Of a DNA stretch of 64,000 nt, positions 54,137-63,430 are shown in pieces. The translations under genes were made by a program, and so were the position numbers. The stretch lies in assembly GCA_965224595.1 (NCBI GenBank), contig OZ245057.1:186001-250000 (forward strand), given 5' to 3'. The notes under the pieces are model-generated. The model ran no database searches. It saw nothing but the letters and a program-made list of their open reading frames with translations, and was not told the DNA's origin. Numbering within the stretch: the first letter of the stretch is position 1; each line of letters begins with the position of its first letter. Source of the stretch: Aliivibrio_A sp016764915 (GTDB lineage Bacteria; Pseudomonadota; Gammaproteobacteria; Enterobacterales; Vibrionaceae).

Positions 54137-57019
54137 ATGACTAATTCTAAAAACAGTCCATTTCTAAAAGAACTTGGCACTGATAACGAATTTATTCGTC
54201 GTCATAACGGACCAGACAGTACCGAACAGCAGACAATGTTAAATACCGTAGGTGTTGAGAGCATTGAACAGCTGATTGAGCAAACTGTACCATCACATAT
54301 CCGTCTGCCTAAGCCGATGGCTATTGATGCTGCAATGAGCGAGCACGATATGCTGGCAACCATTCAAGCAATGGCTGATAAAAACCAAGTTAAACGCAGT
54401 TTTATCGGACAAGGCTATTATGGAACGTTTACACCGAATGTAATCCTTCGTAATGTATTTGAAAATCCAGGCTGGTACACGGCATACACGCCGTACCAAC
54501 CAGAGATCTCTCAAGGTCGCCTAGAAGCACTACTTAACTATCAGCAAATGGTTCTTGACCTTACTGGTCTTGAAATCGCAAACGCTTCTCTACTAGATGA
54601 AGCTACTGCGGCCGCTGAAGCGATGACGCTATGTAAACGTGCAGGAAAAAACAAGAGCAAAACGTTCTTCGTTGCTTCTGACGTGCATCCGCAAACGTTA
54701 TCGGTAGTAAAGACTCGTGCAAAATACATCGGTTTTGAAGTAGTTGTTGCTCCTGTTGATACGCTAGATTCACACGATGTTTTCGGCGCGTTAGTTCAAT
54801 ACCCAGGCTCAACGGGTAACGTTCAAGATATGACAACATTGATTGAACAAGCTCACGCAAAGAAAACATTGGTGACTATTGCTACTGACCTATTGTCACT
54901 TACGTTACTAAAATCTCCTGGTGAGATGGGTGCAGATGTGGCTATCGGCAGCACACAACGCTTTGGCGTTCCAATGGGTTTTGGTGGACCACATGCTGGT
55001 TTCATGTCAACTCAAGAGAAACACAAGCGTACTATGCCAGGCCGCATTATCGGTGTTTCAATCGATAGTAAGGGCAAACCCGCTCTTCGTATGGCTATGC
55101 AGACTCGTGAGCAGCACATTCGCCGCGAAAAAGCGACATCAAACATCTGTACTGCGCAGGCTCTACTTGCCAATATGGCGGGATTTTACGCGATATACCA
55201 TGGTCCTGAAGGGCTTCGTAAAATTGGCCGTCGAGTTCATCACTTCACAGCTGTTCTTGCGGCTGGCCTTAAGAGTGCAGGGTTCGAACTTGAAAACCAA
55301 CACTTCTTTGACACTATTACAGTAAACACTGGCGCTAAGACAGACACAGTATATCAAGCTGCATTAAACGCGGATATGAACTTACGTCTTCTGGATGGTC
55401 AAGTGGGTATCAGCATTGATGAACTGACTACGATTGCCGATATCGACAACCTGTTCACTGCCTTTGCTGCTTCTGATCTCAACGCTGCGGCTATCTCTGT
55501 AGATATTGCTGCTGACGAATTTGCCGCAATTCCGGCAAGCTGTCGTCGTACTTCAGAGTACTTAACCCACCCAATTTTCAACACTCATCATAGCGAAACT
55601 GAAATGATGCGTTACTTGAAGAAATTGGAAAACAAAGATTTCTCACTAACGCACGGCATGATCCCTCTTGGTAGCTGTACCATGAAGTTGAACGCTGCAT
55701 CAGAAATGATGCCTGTCTCTTGGCCTGAGTTTGGTGCCATGCACCCATTTGCTCCTGTTGAGCAGACGCAAGGTTACCAAGAACTTGCTGAGTCATTTGA
55801 CAAAATGTTATGTGAAATTACCGGTTACGATGCATTTTCTCTACAGCCAAACTCTGGCGCTCAGGGCGAATACGCAGGTTTAATCGCAATCAAGCGTTAC
55901 CATGAAAGTCGTGGCGACGATCACCGAAATGTTTGTCTAATCCCAAGCTCAGCACACGGTACTAACCCAGCAAGCGCTTCTATGGTTTCCATGAAAGTTG
56001 TTGTTATTAAATGTGACGAGTTAGGCAATGTTGATCTGGCTGATTTAGATGCAAAAATTGAGAAACACGCTGAAAATTTAGCGTGCATCATGATCACCTA
56101 CCCTTCTACGCATGGTGTGTACGAAGAAGCGGTTCAAGATGTGTGTGAAAAAGTTCATGCTGCAGGCGGTCAAGTTTATCTTGATGGTGCAAACATGAAT
56201 GCGCAGGTCGGTTTAACCAGCCCTGGTTTCATCGGTTCTGATGTTTCTCATCTGAATTTGCACAAAACATTCAGTATCCCACACGGTGGTGGCGGTCCTG
56301 GTATGGGTCCAATCGGTGTTAAATCTCACCTTGCGGAATTCTTACCTGGTCACGTACAAAATGGCATTAAAGGTTCTGAGTATGCAGTTTCTGCGTCTGA
56401 CCTTGGCAGTGCTTCAATCCTAACTATCTCATGGGCATACATTGCCATGATGGGTAGTAACGGACTAAAAGAAGCCACTGAAATCGCGATTTTAAGCGCG
56501 AACTACGTGATGGAACGTTTGCGTCCGCACTACCCGGTTCTTTACCGTGGTACACATGGTCGTATCGCTCATGAGTGCATCATCGATATCCGTCCTCTAA
56601 AAGAAGAGACGGGCATCAGTGAAGAGGACATTGCGAAGCGTCTAATGGACTATGGTTTCCATGCTCCTACGATGTCATTCCCTGTTTCAGGCACCTTGAT
56701 GATCGAACCGACTGAATCTGAAGATTTAGTTGAAATCGACCGTTTCTGTGATGCGATGATCGCAATCCGTAACGAGATGCAGCAAGTAAAAGATGGTGTT
56801 TGGTCTCTTGAGAACAACCCACTTGTCAACGCACCGCATACTCAAACAGATATGATGTCAGCGGAGTGGGATCACCCTTACTCACGTGAAATCGCTTGTT
56901 TCCCAACCAAGCACACTAAAGATGCTAAATACTGGCCAACAGTAAACCGCGTTGATAATGTATTCGGTGATCGTAACTTGATCTGTTCATGTCCGAGCAT
57001 TGATAACTACGAAGAGTAA
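54137..57019 (+). CDS. gcvP: Glycine dehydrogenase (decarboxylating), P protein
   Basis: This is a 960-residue fused P protein (E. coli 957). The N-terminal half has FIGQGYYGTFTPNVILRNV and the C-terminal half the PLP lysine in NLHKTFSIPHGGGGPGMGP. Known role: PLP-dependent decarboxylation of glycine with transfer of the aminomethyl group to GcvH. It is downstream of gcvH in the same transcript; three AACTAAGTTGAA repeats and a terminator follow. Confidence 0.97.
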   Translation: MTNSKNSPFLKELGTDNEFIRRHNGPDSTEQQTMLNTVGVESIEQLIEQTVPSHIRLPKPMAIDAAMSEHDMLATIQAMADKNQVKRSFIGQGYYGTFTPNVILRNVFENPGWYTAYTPYQPEISQGRLEALLNYQQMVLDLTGLEIANASLLDEATAAAEAMTLCKRAGKNKSKTFFVASDVHPQTLSVVKTRAKYIGFEVVVAPVDTLDSHDVFGALVQYPGSTGNVQDMTTLIEQAHAKKTLVTIATDLLSLTLLKSPGEMGADVAIGSTQRFGVPMGFGGPHAGFMSTQEKHKRTMPGRIIGVSIDSKGKPALRMAMQTREQHIRREKATSNICTAQALLANMAGFYAIYHGPEGLRKIGRRVHHFTAVLAAGLKSAGFELENQHFFDTITVNTGAKTDTVYQAALNADMNLRLLDGQVGISIDELTTIADIDNLFTAFAASDLNAAAISVDIAADEFAAIPASCRRTSEYLTHPIFNTHHSETEMMRYLKKLENKDFSLTHGMIPLGSCTMKLNAASEMMPVSWPEFGAMHPFAPVEQTQGYQELAESFDKMLCEITGYDAFSLQPNSGAQGEYAGLIAIKRYHESRGDDHRNVCLIPSSAHGTNPASASMVSMKVVVIKCDELGNVDLADLDAKIEKHAENLACIMITYPSTHGVYEEAVQDVCEKVHAAGGQVYLDGANMNAQVGLTSPGFIGSDVSHLNLHKTFSIPHGGGGPGMGPIGVKSHLAEFLPGHVQNGIKGSEYAVSASDLGSASILTISWAYIAMMGSNGLKEATEIAILSANYVMERLRPHYPVLYRGTHGRIAHECIIDIRPLKEETGISEEDIAKRLMDYGFHAPTMSFPVSGTLMIEPTESEDLVEIDRFCDAMIAIRNEMQQVKDGVWSLENNPLVNAPHTQTDMMSAEWDHPYSREIACFPTKHTKDAKYWPTVNRVDNVFGDRNLICSCPSIDNYEE

Positions 57020-57040
57020 TTTTAGCTTTTGATCACGACT

Positions 57041-57095
57041 AACTAAGTTGAAGACTGTGTTAACTAAGTTGAAAACCGATAACTAAGTTGAAAAC
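57041..57095 (+). repeat. Three short direct repeats after gcvP
   Basis: AACTAAGTTGAARAC occurs at 57041-57055, 57062-57076 and 57081-57095, with periods of 21 and 19 bases, between the gcvP stop and its terminator. The last two copies are identical. The function is unknown. Confidence 0.8.
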
Positions 57096-57109
57096 TGATT
57101 TGATACTTT

Positions 57110-57135
57110 AAAGGCGAACCTTATGGTTCGCCTTT
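57110..57135 (+). terminator. Rho-independent terminator after gcvP
   Basis: AAAGGCGAACC and GGTTCGCCTTT form a perfect 11-bp stem with a four-base loop (TTAT), followed by a short T-rich tract. It ends the gcvHP transcript. Confidence 0.9.
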
Positions 57136-57314
57136 CTATTTTGAGATGAGTCACAGTTTGTTAATCAATCATCATTCAACAGTGAACCACATAATATGAC
57201 CAATATTCCTCTTTACTCATTACTGGACAGAAGTGAGTTACCATCACTGAGCTAAACTGTTTCTGTCAGATTAGAAAAAGTATCTTGAAAGCTTAAACTC
57301 TTGTTAAGTGAAAA

Positions 57315-58112
57315 TCAGCCACTTTGTATTGAGGTTGTACTTGGTGAATTGATAAAGTCTTCAAGAGCAAAAACAATACTTTGTACTGAGTTTTGATCTA
57401 GTTTTTTAAGCGATTTAAAACATAACTGCTTACTTTGCTGTATTTTTATACGCTTCAATCGGTTTAGTTTAAACTCGCCCAAGATATTCAATTCAGGCTC
57501 AGTGCATGAAAATACATATATAAACAGTTGCCCTAATAAAAATGAAGTCGATTGGGTATTGTTCTCCGTTTTACCTATGTGTATTGCCTTGGTTGCAAAA
57601 GTGCCAAGCCGAACTGAAGTTCGAGAGTATGCACAAATATCATTCGTGTCATGCTTTGCTACATAAATCTTAAAATACGCTGGGATAGTTTGCTTTTCCC
57701 TAAATCTTTGTAAGTCTTCTTTAGGAATTGAACTAGTATTTAGCTTTGTGTGTTCAGCAAGCATAGTTTTCATAGTAATCCATTTAGAAAACAAGTGAAG
57801 TTGCTGTTCATTTAACATCATGTCGCAAGGTGTGATTGCATTTTGAAGAATAGGTTTAACTCTCTCTTCCAAAGCACTCATCCACCCACTATTGCAAGTG
57901 CCGCATACCACCCTAAATTTTTTAGTCGCTACACTTCCTGAGCGAGTGTTAATTTTCTCGTCCGCGTCATCTAACTTTGGTGTTGCCTGAATAGAGCCTT
58001 CAATATATTTTGCTGATTCATTTTTACCAATTTGCTTTCCAAGCCAATCAGGCCAAAAGTGTTCTTTAGTCAAACCACTTTGCTCACAAAAAATGCATAA
58101 ACTCTGAACCAT
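57315..58112 (-). CDS. Hypothetical protein with HNH-like zinc-binding N-terminus
   Basis: The 265-residue protein begins with CIFCEQSGLTKEHFWPDWLG and has a second cysteine pair in VVCGTCNSGWMSALEE. The Cys-x-x-Cys, Glu-His and Cys-x-x-Cys-Asn order resembles a degenerate HNH (His-Me finger) fold. No known function follows, and the rest shows no motif I know. The ATG at 58112 has AAGGA upstream. It stands alone, in an accessory-looking stretch. Nuclease activity is only a possibility. Confidence 0.7.
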   Translation of the reverse strand: MVQSLCIFCEQSGLTKEHFWPDWLGKQIGKNESAKYIEGSIQATPKLDDADEKINTRSGSVATKKFRVVCGTCNSGWMSALEERVKPILQNAITPCDMMLNEQQLHLFSKWITMKTMLAEHTKLNTSSIPKEDLQRFREKQTIPAYFKIYVAKHDTNDICAYSRTSVRLGTFATKAIHIGKTENNTQSTSFLLGQLFIYVFSCTEPELNILGEFKLNRLKRIKIQQSKQLCFKSLKKLDQNSVQSIVFALEDFINSPSTTSIQSG

Positions 58113-58357
58113 AATTATCCTTTTCACTTAACGCTATTTAGACGACTAACGGTCGCCTTTAATGCCCACATGATGCCGTCTTTCATTTATCACTTCAATT
58201 TGTAATCAATAGGTTGGTGGCTATATTGTGAGCTTAGACGGTTGAGTGACGTTTAGTTTTATGACCTTCTAAATTCGGATAAATTTTGGTAGGGCAAACT
58301 CACGTTAACAATATATGAACAATTATTTGCTCTGACTGATAAAGGGGAAATAAATTG

Positions 58358-58744
58358 TTACAAGTATTGTGCAAGCATCGTATCTAAGAACTCAATATCA
58401 GCCTTAAAGAAATCTTTTCGTGGGATATTGTTCAGAGCAAACCAATGAAAAGTTTGTTGACGCACAGGATCGACTATTTGGGGTGTAGCTTCTGGTCGCG
58501 CGATTAAAACTACATAATGAATCGAACCGCCAAATTCATTAACTAAAGAATGGCTTCCAATTAAATCGACTTCTCTAACTCCTGCTTCTTCCCATAGTTC
58601 ACGAACAGCAGCCTGTTCACCAGATTCAGCCCTATCAACTGAGCCTCCAGGGAATTCAAATACCATTCCTTTGTTACGTCGGAATCTCTCTTGTACAAGA
58701 ACCTTTCCTTCCCTAACGACAACCGCCATCGATAAATTTTTCAA
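58358..58744 (-). CDS. Nudix hydrolase
   Basis: This is a 128-residue Nudix protein. The box is complete: GGSVDRAESGEQAAVRELWE, then EAGV, matching G-x5-E-x7-R-E-U-x-E-E-x-G-U. A TTG at 58744 with AAGGA seven bases upstream is the likely start; an ATG lies four codons later. Nudix enzymes hydrolyse nucleoside diphosphates linked to another group; the substrate is not clear. It stands alone. Confidence 0.88.
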   Translation of the reverse strand: MKNLSMAVVVREGKVLVQERFRRNKGMVFEFPGGSVDRAESGEQAAVRELWEEAGVREVDLIGSHSLVNEFGGSIHYVVLIARPEATPQIVDPVRQQTFHWFALNNIPRKDFFKADIEFLDTMLAQYL

Positions 58745-59038
58745 TCTACAATTCCTTATCAAAGATTTTATTTACGAAAGATCATATTAATACATAAGAT
58801 AAATTGAGTCATATTCTGTTAAACCACCGTTATCACTAGTGATAACACTGAGAAGGAATGGGGCATAAACGTATTAGCAGTGATCGTGCTGACACCTCTC
58901 TGGACAAAAATATGTTACGAAGTTCTAGATCGTAAGATAACCTCAGCTAACCCTAACCACATAAAACACCTACAAACAGATGGCCAGTTTCGGTAATCCA
59001 CTACACCTGAAATGGTTCACCTTTTTTGTTGTGGAGTG

Positions 59039-59692
59039 TTAATCTTGTGTAATTCGCTCTATTGAGCGAATAGCTTTGTCAGATTTCATAGTTTTAAACT
59101 TACTAATATCAATATAGAGAAATTCAGTATCGTAATAAGAATCAGACATTGCTTTTTTATCACTGATGTCTTTACGAACCCCAGAAGTCTTATTGTAAGC
59201 AACTTGACTTACTTGGAACTCAGCTTCCCCTGATGATATTTGTCTAATTCGCATTAATCCGTATTTATAATTTGGGTCTGAATCTTCAAATATTTTAGTA
59301 AAGTCTACGATGTACAGATCATTTATCGCAGGTTGTTCAATGTATGCATTTTCTTCTATTCTGCTCTGTTGGAGCGAATAAGTAATAGCCAACATCAAAC
59401 AAGCGATAATTATTAATCCAGAAAACATTGGAATCGTGTTTTTCTTAGTAAACACAGTTGCTTTGATTTTTTTCGACAGTTCCTTTGGAAGTTCTTTACC
59501 AATAAGTGTTTTCTTACAATGAGTGCATTCAATACCCGCAGCTCTCGAAGTTAGGAACGTCGGTATCCAATACAGATGAAAATATCGTATTATACCGAAA
59601 GAAATAAACTCTTGATTTTCACAGCTTGGACATTGAATACCTTCGACTAATTGCCCTGAAATAGTTTTTCCTTTAGAACCAAAAAAAATCAT
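59039..59692 (-). CDS. Hypothetical zinc-ribbon membrane protein
   Basis: The 217-residue protein has an N-terminal zinc ribbon with two Cys-x-x-Cys pairs (CPSC at about 21 and CTHC at about 56), one membrane helix at about 92-110 (FSGLIIIACLMLAITYSL), and a C-terminal region of about 105 residues with no known motif. GAGTAAGGT precedes the ATG. Similar zinc-ribbon plus helix proteins occur in bacteria without a known role. It stands alone. Confidence 0.75.
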   Translation of the reverse strand: MIFFGSKGKTISGQLVEGIQCPSCENQEFISFGIIRYFHLYWIPTFLTSRAAGIECTHCKKTLIGKELPKELSKKIKATVFTKKNTIPMFSGLIIIACLMLAITYSLQQSRIEENAYIEQPAINDLYIVDFTKIFEDSDPNYKYGLMRIRQISSGEAEFQVSQVAYNKTSGVRKDISDKKAMSDSYYDTEFLYIDISKFKTMKSDKAIRSIERITQD

Positions 59693-60069
59693 ACCTTACT
59701 CCGTTTTATGTATGCATATATATCTAGTAGCTTATTAAGAGGAATAATGCCTTGTTTAAACAAAGCATTCACTTCGTATTACTTATTTTATTCAAACTAG
59801 GTTATCACCTTTTGTTTTTGCTATCAGTTACCTAGGGCATATATAAGAAAATAATCGCTGCGAGATGATGTACATACTTGTGGGAAGGAGGGTTTATTTA
59901 CATGAAAACAATTATGGTCATTAATGAGTAAAACGATTGAAAAACTAATAAGTGGCATGGTGTCGGTAATAATTACCAAGTTTCTTACAACACACTTTGG
60001 AGTAAGAATGCGGTACGAAATCCTAAACTGGCAGTCGAATAGAATAAGATATTGGCTGCGACACTTATA
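59693..60069. other. Gene-poor stretch with a short coding remnant
   Basis: These 377 bases hold no intact gene. A strong ribosome site GGAAGGAGGG (59883-59892) is followed nine bases later by an ATG (59902) and the short frame MKTIMVINE, then a stop at 59929-59931. MKTIMVIN is the usual start of ParA-like ATPases, so this may be a decayed end of one. The overlapping 59924 frame has no support. Confidence 0.35.
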
Positions 60070-60543
60070 TTATACTTGTCTCAAAACGTATTCGACAAAG
60101 GCAGACTTCTTTTCACGGTACTCATCTTGAGGCCAACCTTCACACGACATTTTTAGTTCATTGTACTGCTGTACTAATGCAGAGTTTGCACGCAATTCAT
60201 TACGAAACGCTAAGAAACATTCGAACTCAGAGCCATTGGCAACCACTTGGAAGGCTACATCATCAGTGGATGTTGATTCCAACATACAAAGCTCGGAAGT
60301 CCTTAATGTATCAACTTTCTCTTGAAAGCCCAGTGTAGTGAGCGTTTGGACTGCGTACTCTAGTTCAAAACTCTCTACACCTATGAATATATCCAAATCA
60401 CCTTTAGATACAGCAGAAGGAATTGAAGAAGCACCAATATGCTCGATCCTTGCATTAGGAAGTAAATTTTGTATTTCACGTCCGTATTGAAGAAACAGCT
60501 CTTCACATGACGCTTGATATTGTTCAGCACTGTAAAATTTCAT
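60070..60543 (-). CDS. GrpB/UPF0157 family nucleotidyltransferase-like protein
   Basis: This is a 157-residue protein of the GrpB family. The nucleotidyltransferase-type core is seen as RIEHIGASSIPSAVSKGDLD followed by IFIG, the family's H-x-G-S-x-S-x-P and D-x-D equivalents. The C-terminus YREKKSAFVEYVL is family-typical. The ATG at 60543 follows AGAGGAAAT. The biochemical role is not settled for the family. It stands alone. Confidence 0.82.
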   Translation of the reverse strand: MKFYSAEQYQASCEELFLQYGREIQNLLPNARIEHIGASSIPSAVSKGDLDIFIGVESFELEYAVQTLTTLGFQEKVDTLRTSELCMLESTSTDDVAFQVVANGSEFECFLAFRNELRANSALVQQYNELKMSCEGWPQDEYREKKSAFVEYVLRQV

Positions 60544-60658
60544 ATTTCCTCTGAAAAGCAAAACGCCTCATACGCTGGTAATGCTCTGTAGATTCACGCA
60601 ACCCTATACTCTTTATTTCATTGTCAGTATCGATAATATTTAAGGTTTCTGCGCTAGT

Positions 60659-60778
60659 TTAAGATGATTTTAGTTCAGCGGCAATATCATGAGTGAATTG
60701 AAGATTAAGATGCTCTAATTCCCTAACATTACCGGGCCAGTTGTAAATCCCGATTAGTAACTGTGACAATTCTGACAT
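60659..60778 (-). pseudogene. Fragment of a sigma-54-dependent activator (possible norR remnant)
   Basis: A 39-codon minus-strand frame ends in TAA at 60659-60661. It contains LLIGIYNWPGNVRELEHL, the C-terminal end of the AAA+ domain of sigma-54 activators (WPGNVREL). There is no upstream AAA+ domain and no DNA-binding domain, so it is a remnant. It faces away from a probable hmp fragment, the arrangement of norR and hmpA in Vibrio. Confidence 0.65.
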
Positions 60779-60782
60779 CAAC

Positions 60783-60881
60783 GACTATGGTCTTATCACT
60801 GCCGAGTTGATTGCGCAGCAGTTACCCGAAGCACAAACTCATTATGAATTTTTTGGCCCGAGTGAAGACTTAACCGTCTAA
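60783..60881 (+). pseudogene. Fragment of the flavohemoprotein Hmp C-terminus
   Basis: A 32-codon plus-strand frame ends in TAA at 60879-60881. Its end THYEFFGPSEDLTV resembles the Hmp C-terminus (E. coli ends NIHYECFGPHKVL), and ITAELIAQQLPEAQ matches the region before it with the intervening part missing. The bulk of the gene is absent. The identification is moderate because the fragment is short. Confidence 0.5.
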
Positions 60882-60912
60882 GCCCATAAGGGACACTGAA
60901 CAAGCAACCGCC

Positions 60913-60942
60913 AAAAGCGGACCTGTGAGGATTCGCTTTTTT
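60913..60942 (+). terminator. Terminator left behind after the hmp fragment
   Basis: AAAAGCG (60913-60919) and CGCTTTT (60934-60940) form a 7-bp stem with a 14-base loop and a run of T residues at 60937-60942. It lies 32 bases after the fragment's stop, as a native hmp terminator would. Confidence 0.65.
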
Positions 60943-61117
60943 ACAATAAAAATTTCAAATATAAATGCAAAAGTGTGTGATATCAAAATCGTCTTATTAT
61001 TATAAAACATGCTATTTTTAATCTACAGTGTTATTGATAAGTTATTAACTTTAATTGTTATTAATCACAGCATTTCAAAATTTATATTGGAATGACTAAT
61101 ACGATAAGGACCTTAAA

Positions 61118-61738
61118 ATGGGCATTGATTGGGTAGAGTGGTTTGGTTATCTGGCGTCATTAATCGTTTTGGTGTCTCTGACGATGACGTCTATCATAAA
61201 ACTGCGGGTGATTAACCTCATAGGTTGCCTTGCTTTTGCCGCATTTGCTTATTTTATTGACTCCTTCCCAACAATGTTGATGAATTTTGGTATCGCTGGG
61301 ATTAATGTCTATTTCTTATGGCAAATATACTCCACATCTGAGAAGTTCAAATTGGTTGCAGCTCCTGTTGATACTGAATATTTTGATCACTTTATCGAAA
61401 CCAATCTGGAAGAAATTGAAACTCAGACCTCTGTCGATAAGCTCAAAAGTGCTAATACTGCATTTTATATGCTGCGAAATAACAGCATAGCGGGTGTATT
61501 GGTGGGTAACAAAAGTGAAGACGGTGTGCTGTCTCTGCTATTGGATTATGTCACACCACAATATCGCGATTTTAAGTTAGCCAATTATTACTTTGTATCA
61601 CATCCAGATGAAATTAAGCAAAGAGGCGTGAACAGCCTAAAAGCAACAGCAACGACACCAGAGCACAAAGATTATCTGCTTAATGTTGGCTTTCAAATTG
61701 TTGATGGAACAGAGAATGTATATCAAAAGCAGCTATAA
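61118..61738 (+). CDS. YgjV-like inner membrane protein with C-terminal GNAT-like domain
   Basis: The 206-residue protein begins with a YgjV-type membrane part of three helices (about 8-75: FGYLASLIVLVSLTMTSII, LIGCLAFAAFAYFI, MLMNFGIAGINVYFLW). The second half (about 85-206) has an acetyltransferase-like end with YVTPQYRDFKLANYYF and LLNVGFQIVDG. AAGGACC precedes the ATG. No function is known for the family. It stands alone. Confidence 0.78.
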   Translation: MGIDWVEWFGYLASLIVLVSLTMTSIIKLRVINLIGCLAFAAFAYFIDSFPTMLMNFGIAGINVYFLWQIYSTSEKFKLVAAPVDTEYFDHFIETNLEEIETQTSVDKLKSANTAFYMLRNNSIAGVLVGNKSEDGVLSLLLDYVTPQYRDFKLANYYFVSHPDEIKQRGVNSLKATATTPEHKDYLLNVGFQIVDGTENVYQKQL

Positions 61739-61863
61739 GCTTACAACCCGTTAATGTAAGTGACACCTATCTAACTATTACGATTATTATCTATCACCTA
61801 TAATTTATAAGAGTACTGTGGTTACTCAAACATCCGTTTGCACACTAATTGTTAGAGGTGATT

Positions 61864-62079
61864 ATGAGTTTGTTTTATGTTGATAAAAATGCACAAGATA
61901 ATGGCGATCATGAAATTCACACGGCAACATGCACTCACAGTCCAGGAATAAAGAACTGTGACCCACTTGGTTATCATACGGCGTGTAGCACTGCGCTTAA
62001 TGCCGCTAAAGAGATCTACCCACAATCAAATGGCTGTTACTACTGTTCCTACTCAAGCTACATATCTGAAGAGAAGTAA
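61864..62079 (+). CDS. Small cysteine-rich conserved protein
   Basis: The 71-residue protein starts at the ATG at 61864, which has AGAGGTG upstream; a longer frame opens at 61849 without one. It has five cysteines (C23, C32, C41, C58, C61), the last two as GCYYC, and several histidines, suggesting metal or disulfide binding. The pattern FYVDKNAQDNGDHEIH is known from small conserved proteins without an assigned function. It stands alone. Confidence 0.7.
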   Translation: MSLFYVDKNAQDNGDHEIHTATCTHSPGIKNCDPLGYHTACSTALNAAKEIYPQSNGCYYCSYSSYISEEK

Positions 62080-62278
62080 AAAATTCTGGGCAATGACTGA
62101 ACATTGTCCTCTTTTCTCTCTATACAAGTTGAATAACTAAGCCTCCCCCCTCCCAAATCACACCTGTTTTTGTGGCTTCTGGACGAAGTGCTATCCATTG
62201 AATATAATTCTCTTTGGTACAACGTTGCCTGCAAGTAAGCAACGTAATGCTCATTGATTTTAACGACTCTGGAATATC

Positions 62279-63430
62279 ATGGCATCACTCTCATTAGATC
62301 AAGCAAGGAAGCTGGCTCTTCTCTCTCAAGAGCTGCCTTTAAAATCGTCACAACGTAGTAGTGTATCTAAAACCCATCATATTATTGAACATTTGGGTTA
62401 TGTGCAGATAGACACTATTTCAGTGGTTCAACGAGCCCATCACCATACACTTTGGAACCGTAACCCGAGTTACCGCATAGAACATCTTGAACAATTGGTT
62501 ACTGACAAACAAATTTTTGAGTATTGGTCACATGCCGCCGCTTATTTACCGATGCGAGATTATCGATACACCCTTCCTCGTAAAGCGGCGATTGAAACTA
62601 ACCAACAGAACCATTGGTATAAAAAAGATCATCCATTAATGCGAGATATTCTAAAACGTATTGAAGAAGATGGCCCTTTGATGGCGAAGGATTTTGTATC
62701 AGAAAACCACAAAAGTAATGGCTGGGGCAGTAAACCAGCTAAAAGAGCTCTAGAGACATTATATATGCAAGGAGACTTGATGATTCCTGCGCGTAAAAAC
62801 TTCCACAAAATATATGACCTGACAGAGCGAGTGCTACCTTCAGATATTGATACTACAATGCCTACGGACCAAGAGCATGGTCATTTCTTAGTGTTAAGTT
62901 ACTTAAGAGCTCATGGGTTTGGCAATTTGACTGAAATAAATTACCTATTAAAAGGGGTCAAAGATCGTATCAAACGATCTCTGGATGAGTTGAGTGAAGA
63001 TGGGATAATAGAGAAAGTACTCATTAATGGTGCCATCTACTATACCTGTTGTTTCGCTCTCGACTTACTCAATAAACGGTTAAATAAAAAGCAAGCCAAG
63101 CTCCTATCACCTTTTGATAACCTGCTTATTCAGCGAAATCGAGCAAGTTCAATTTTCAACTTTGATTACCTGCTTGAGTGCTATGTTCCTGCGGTAAAAC
63201 GTCAATTTGGGTACTTTTGTTTACCTATTCTTTGGGATGGAAAATTGATTGCCAGAGCAGATTGTAAAATCGATAAACAGAGCAACACACTCAATGTTAT
63301 TCATTTATTTATCGAAAGAACATTACGTTATAAAGAGGCGTTTCTAGAAGCTTTAGAAAAAGAGCTTATTGCGTTTGCTCTGTTTAACCAATGTTCTCAC
63401 TATACTATTGTAAAAATAACCGCTCGTTAA
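62279..63430 (+). CDS. YcaQ/AlkX-like winged-helix DNA glycosylase family protein
   Basis: This is a 383-residue HTH_42 (winged helix DNA-binding) family protein. It has the family's catalytic Q-x-D motif in YVQIDTISVVQRAHHHTLWNR-type sequence near residues 39-58. Other markers are YWSHAAAYLPMRDYRY and LLSPFDNLLIQRNRASS. Known relatives (AlkX/YcaQ, AlkZ) excise bulky or cross-linked adducts. The start is chosen at 62279 with GGAATATC upstream. It stands alone. Confidence 0.85.
   Translation: MASLSLDQARKLALLSQELPLKSSQRSSVSKTHHIIEHLGYVQIDTISVVQRAHHHTLWNRNPSYRIEHLEQLVTDKQIFEYWSHAAAYLPMRDYRYTLPRKAAIETNQQNHWYKKDHPLMRDILKRIEEDGPLMAKDFVSENHKSNGWGSKPAKRALETLYMQGDLMIPARKNFHKIYDLTERVLPSDIDTTMPTDQEHGHFLVLSYLRAHGFGNLTEINYLLKGVKDRIKRSLDELSEDGIIEKVLINGAIYYTCCFALDLLNKRLNKKQAKLLSPFDNLLIQRNRASSIFNFDYLLECYVPAVKRQFGYFCLPILWDGKLIARADCKIDKQSNTLNVIHLFIERTLRYKEAFLEALEKELIAFALFNQCSHYTIVKITAR

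Noticed and set aside
58128..59038. Integron cassette array with attC sites
   Set aside because: Single small genes in this stretch suggest cassettes, but the spacers lack recognisable attC/VCR ends and no integrase is present.
59924..60130. 68-residue plus-strand reading frame
   Set aside because: It overlaps the grpB-like gene on the other strand, resembles no family and its start lies in the ParA-like stub.
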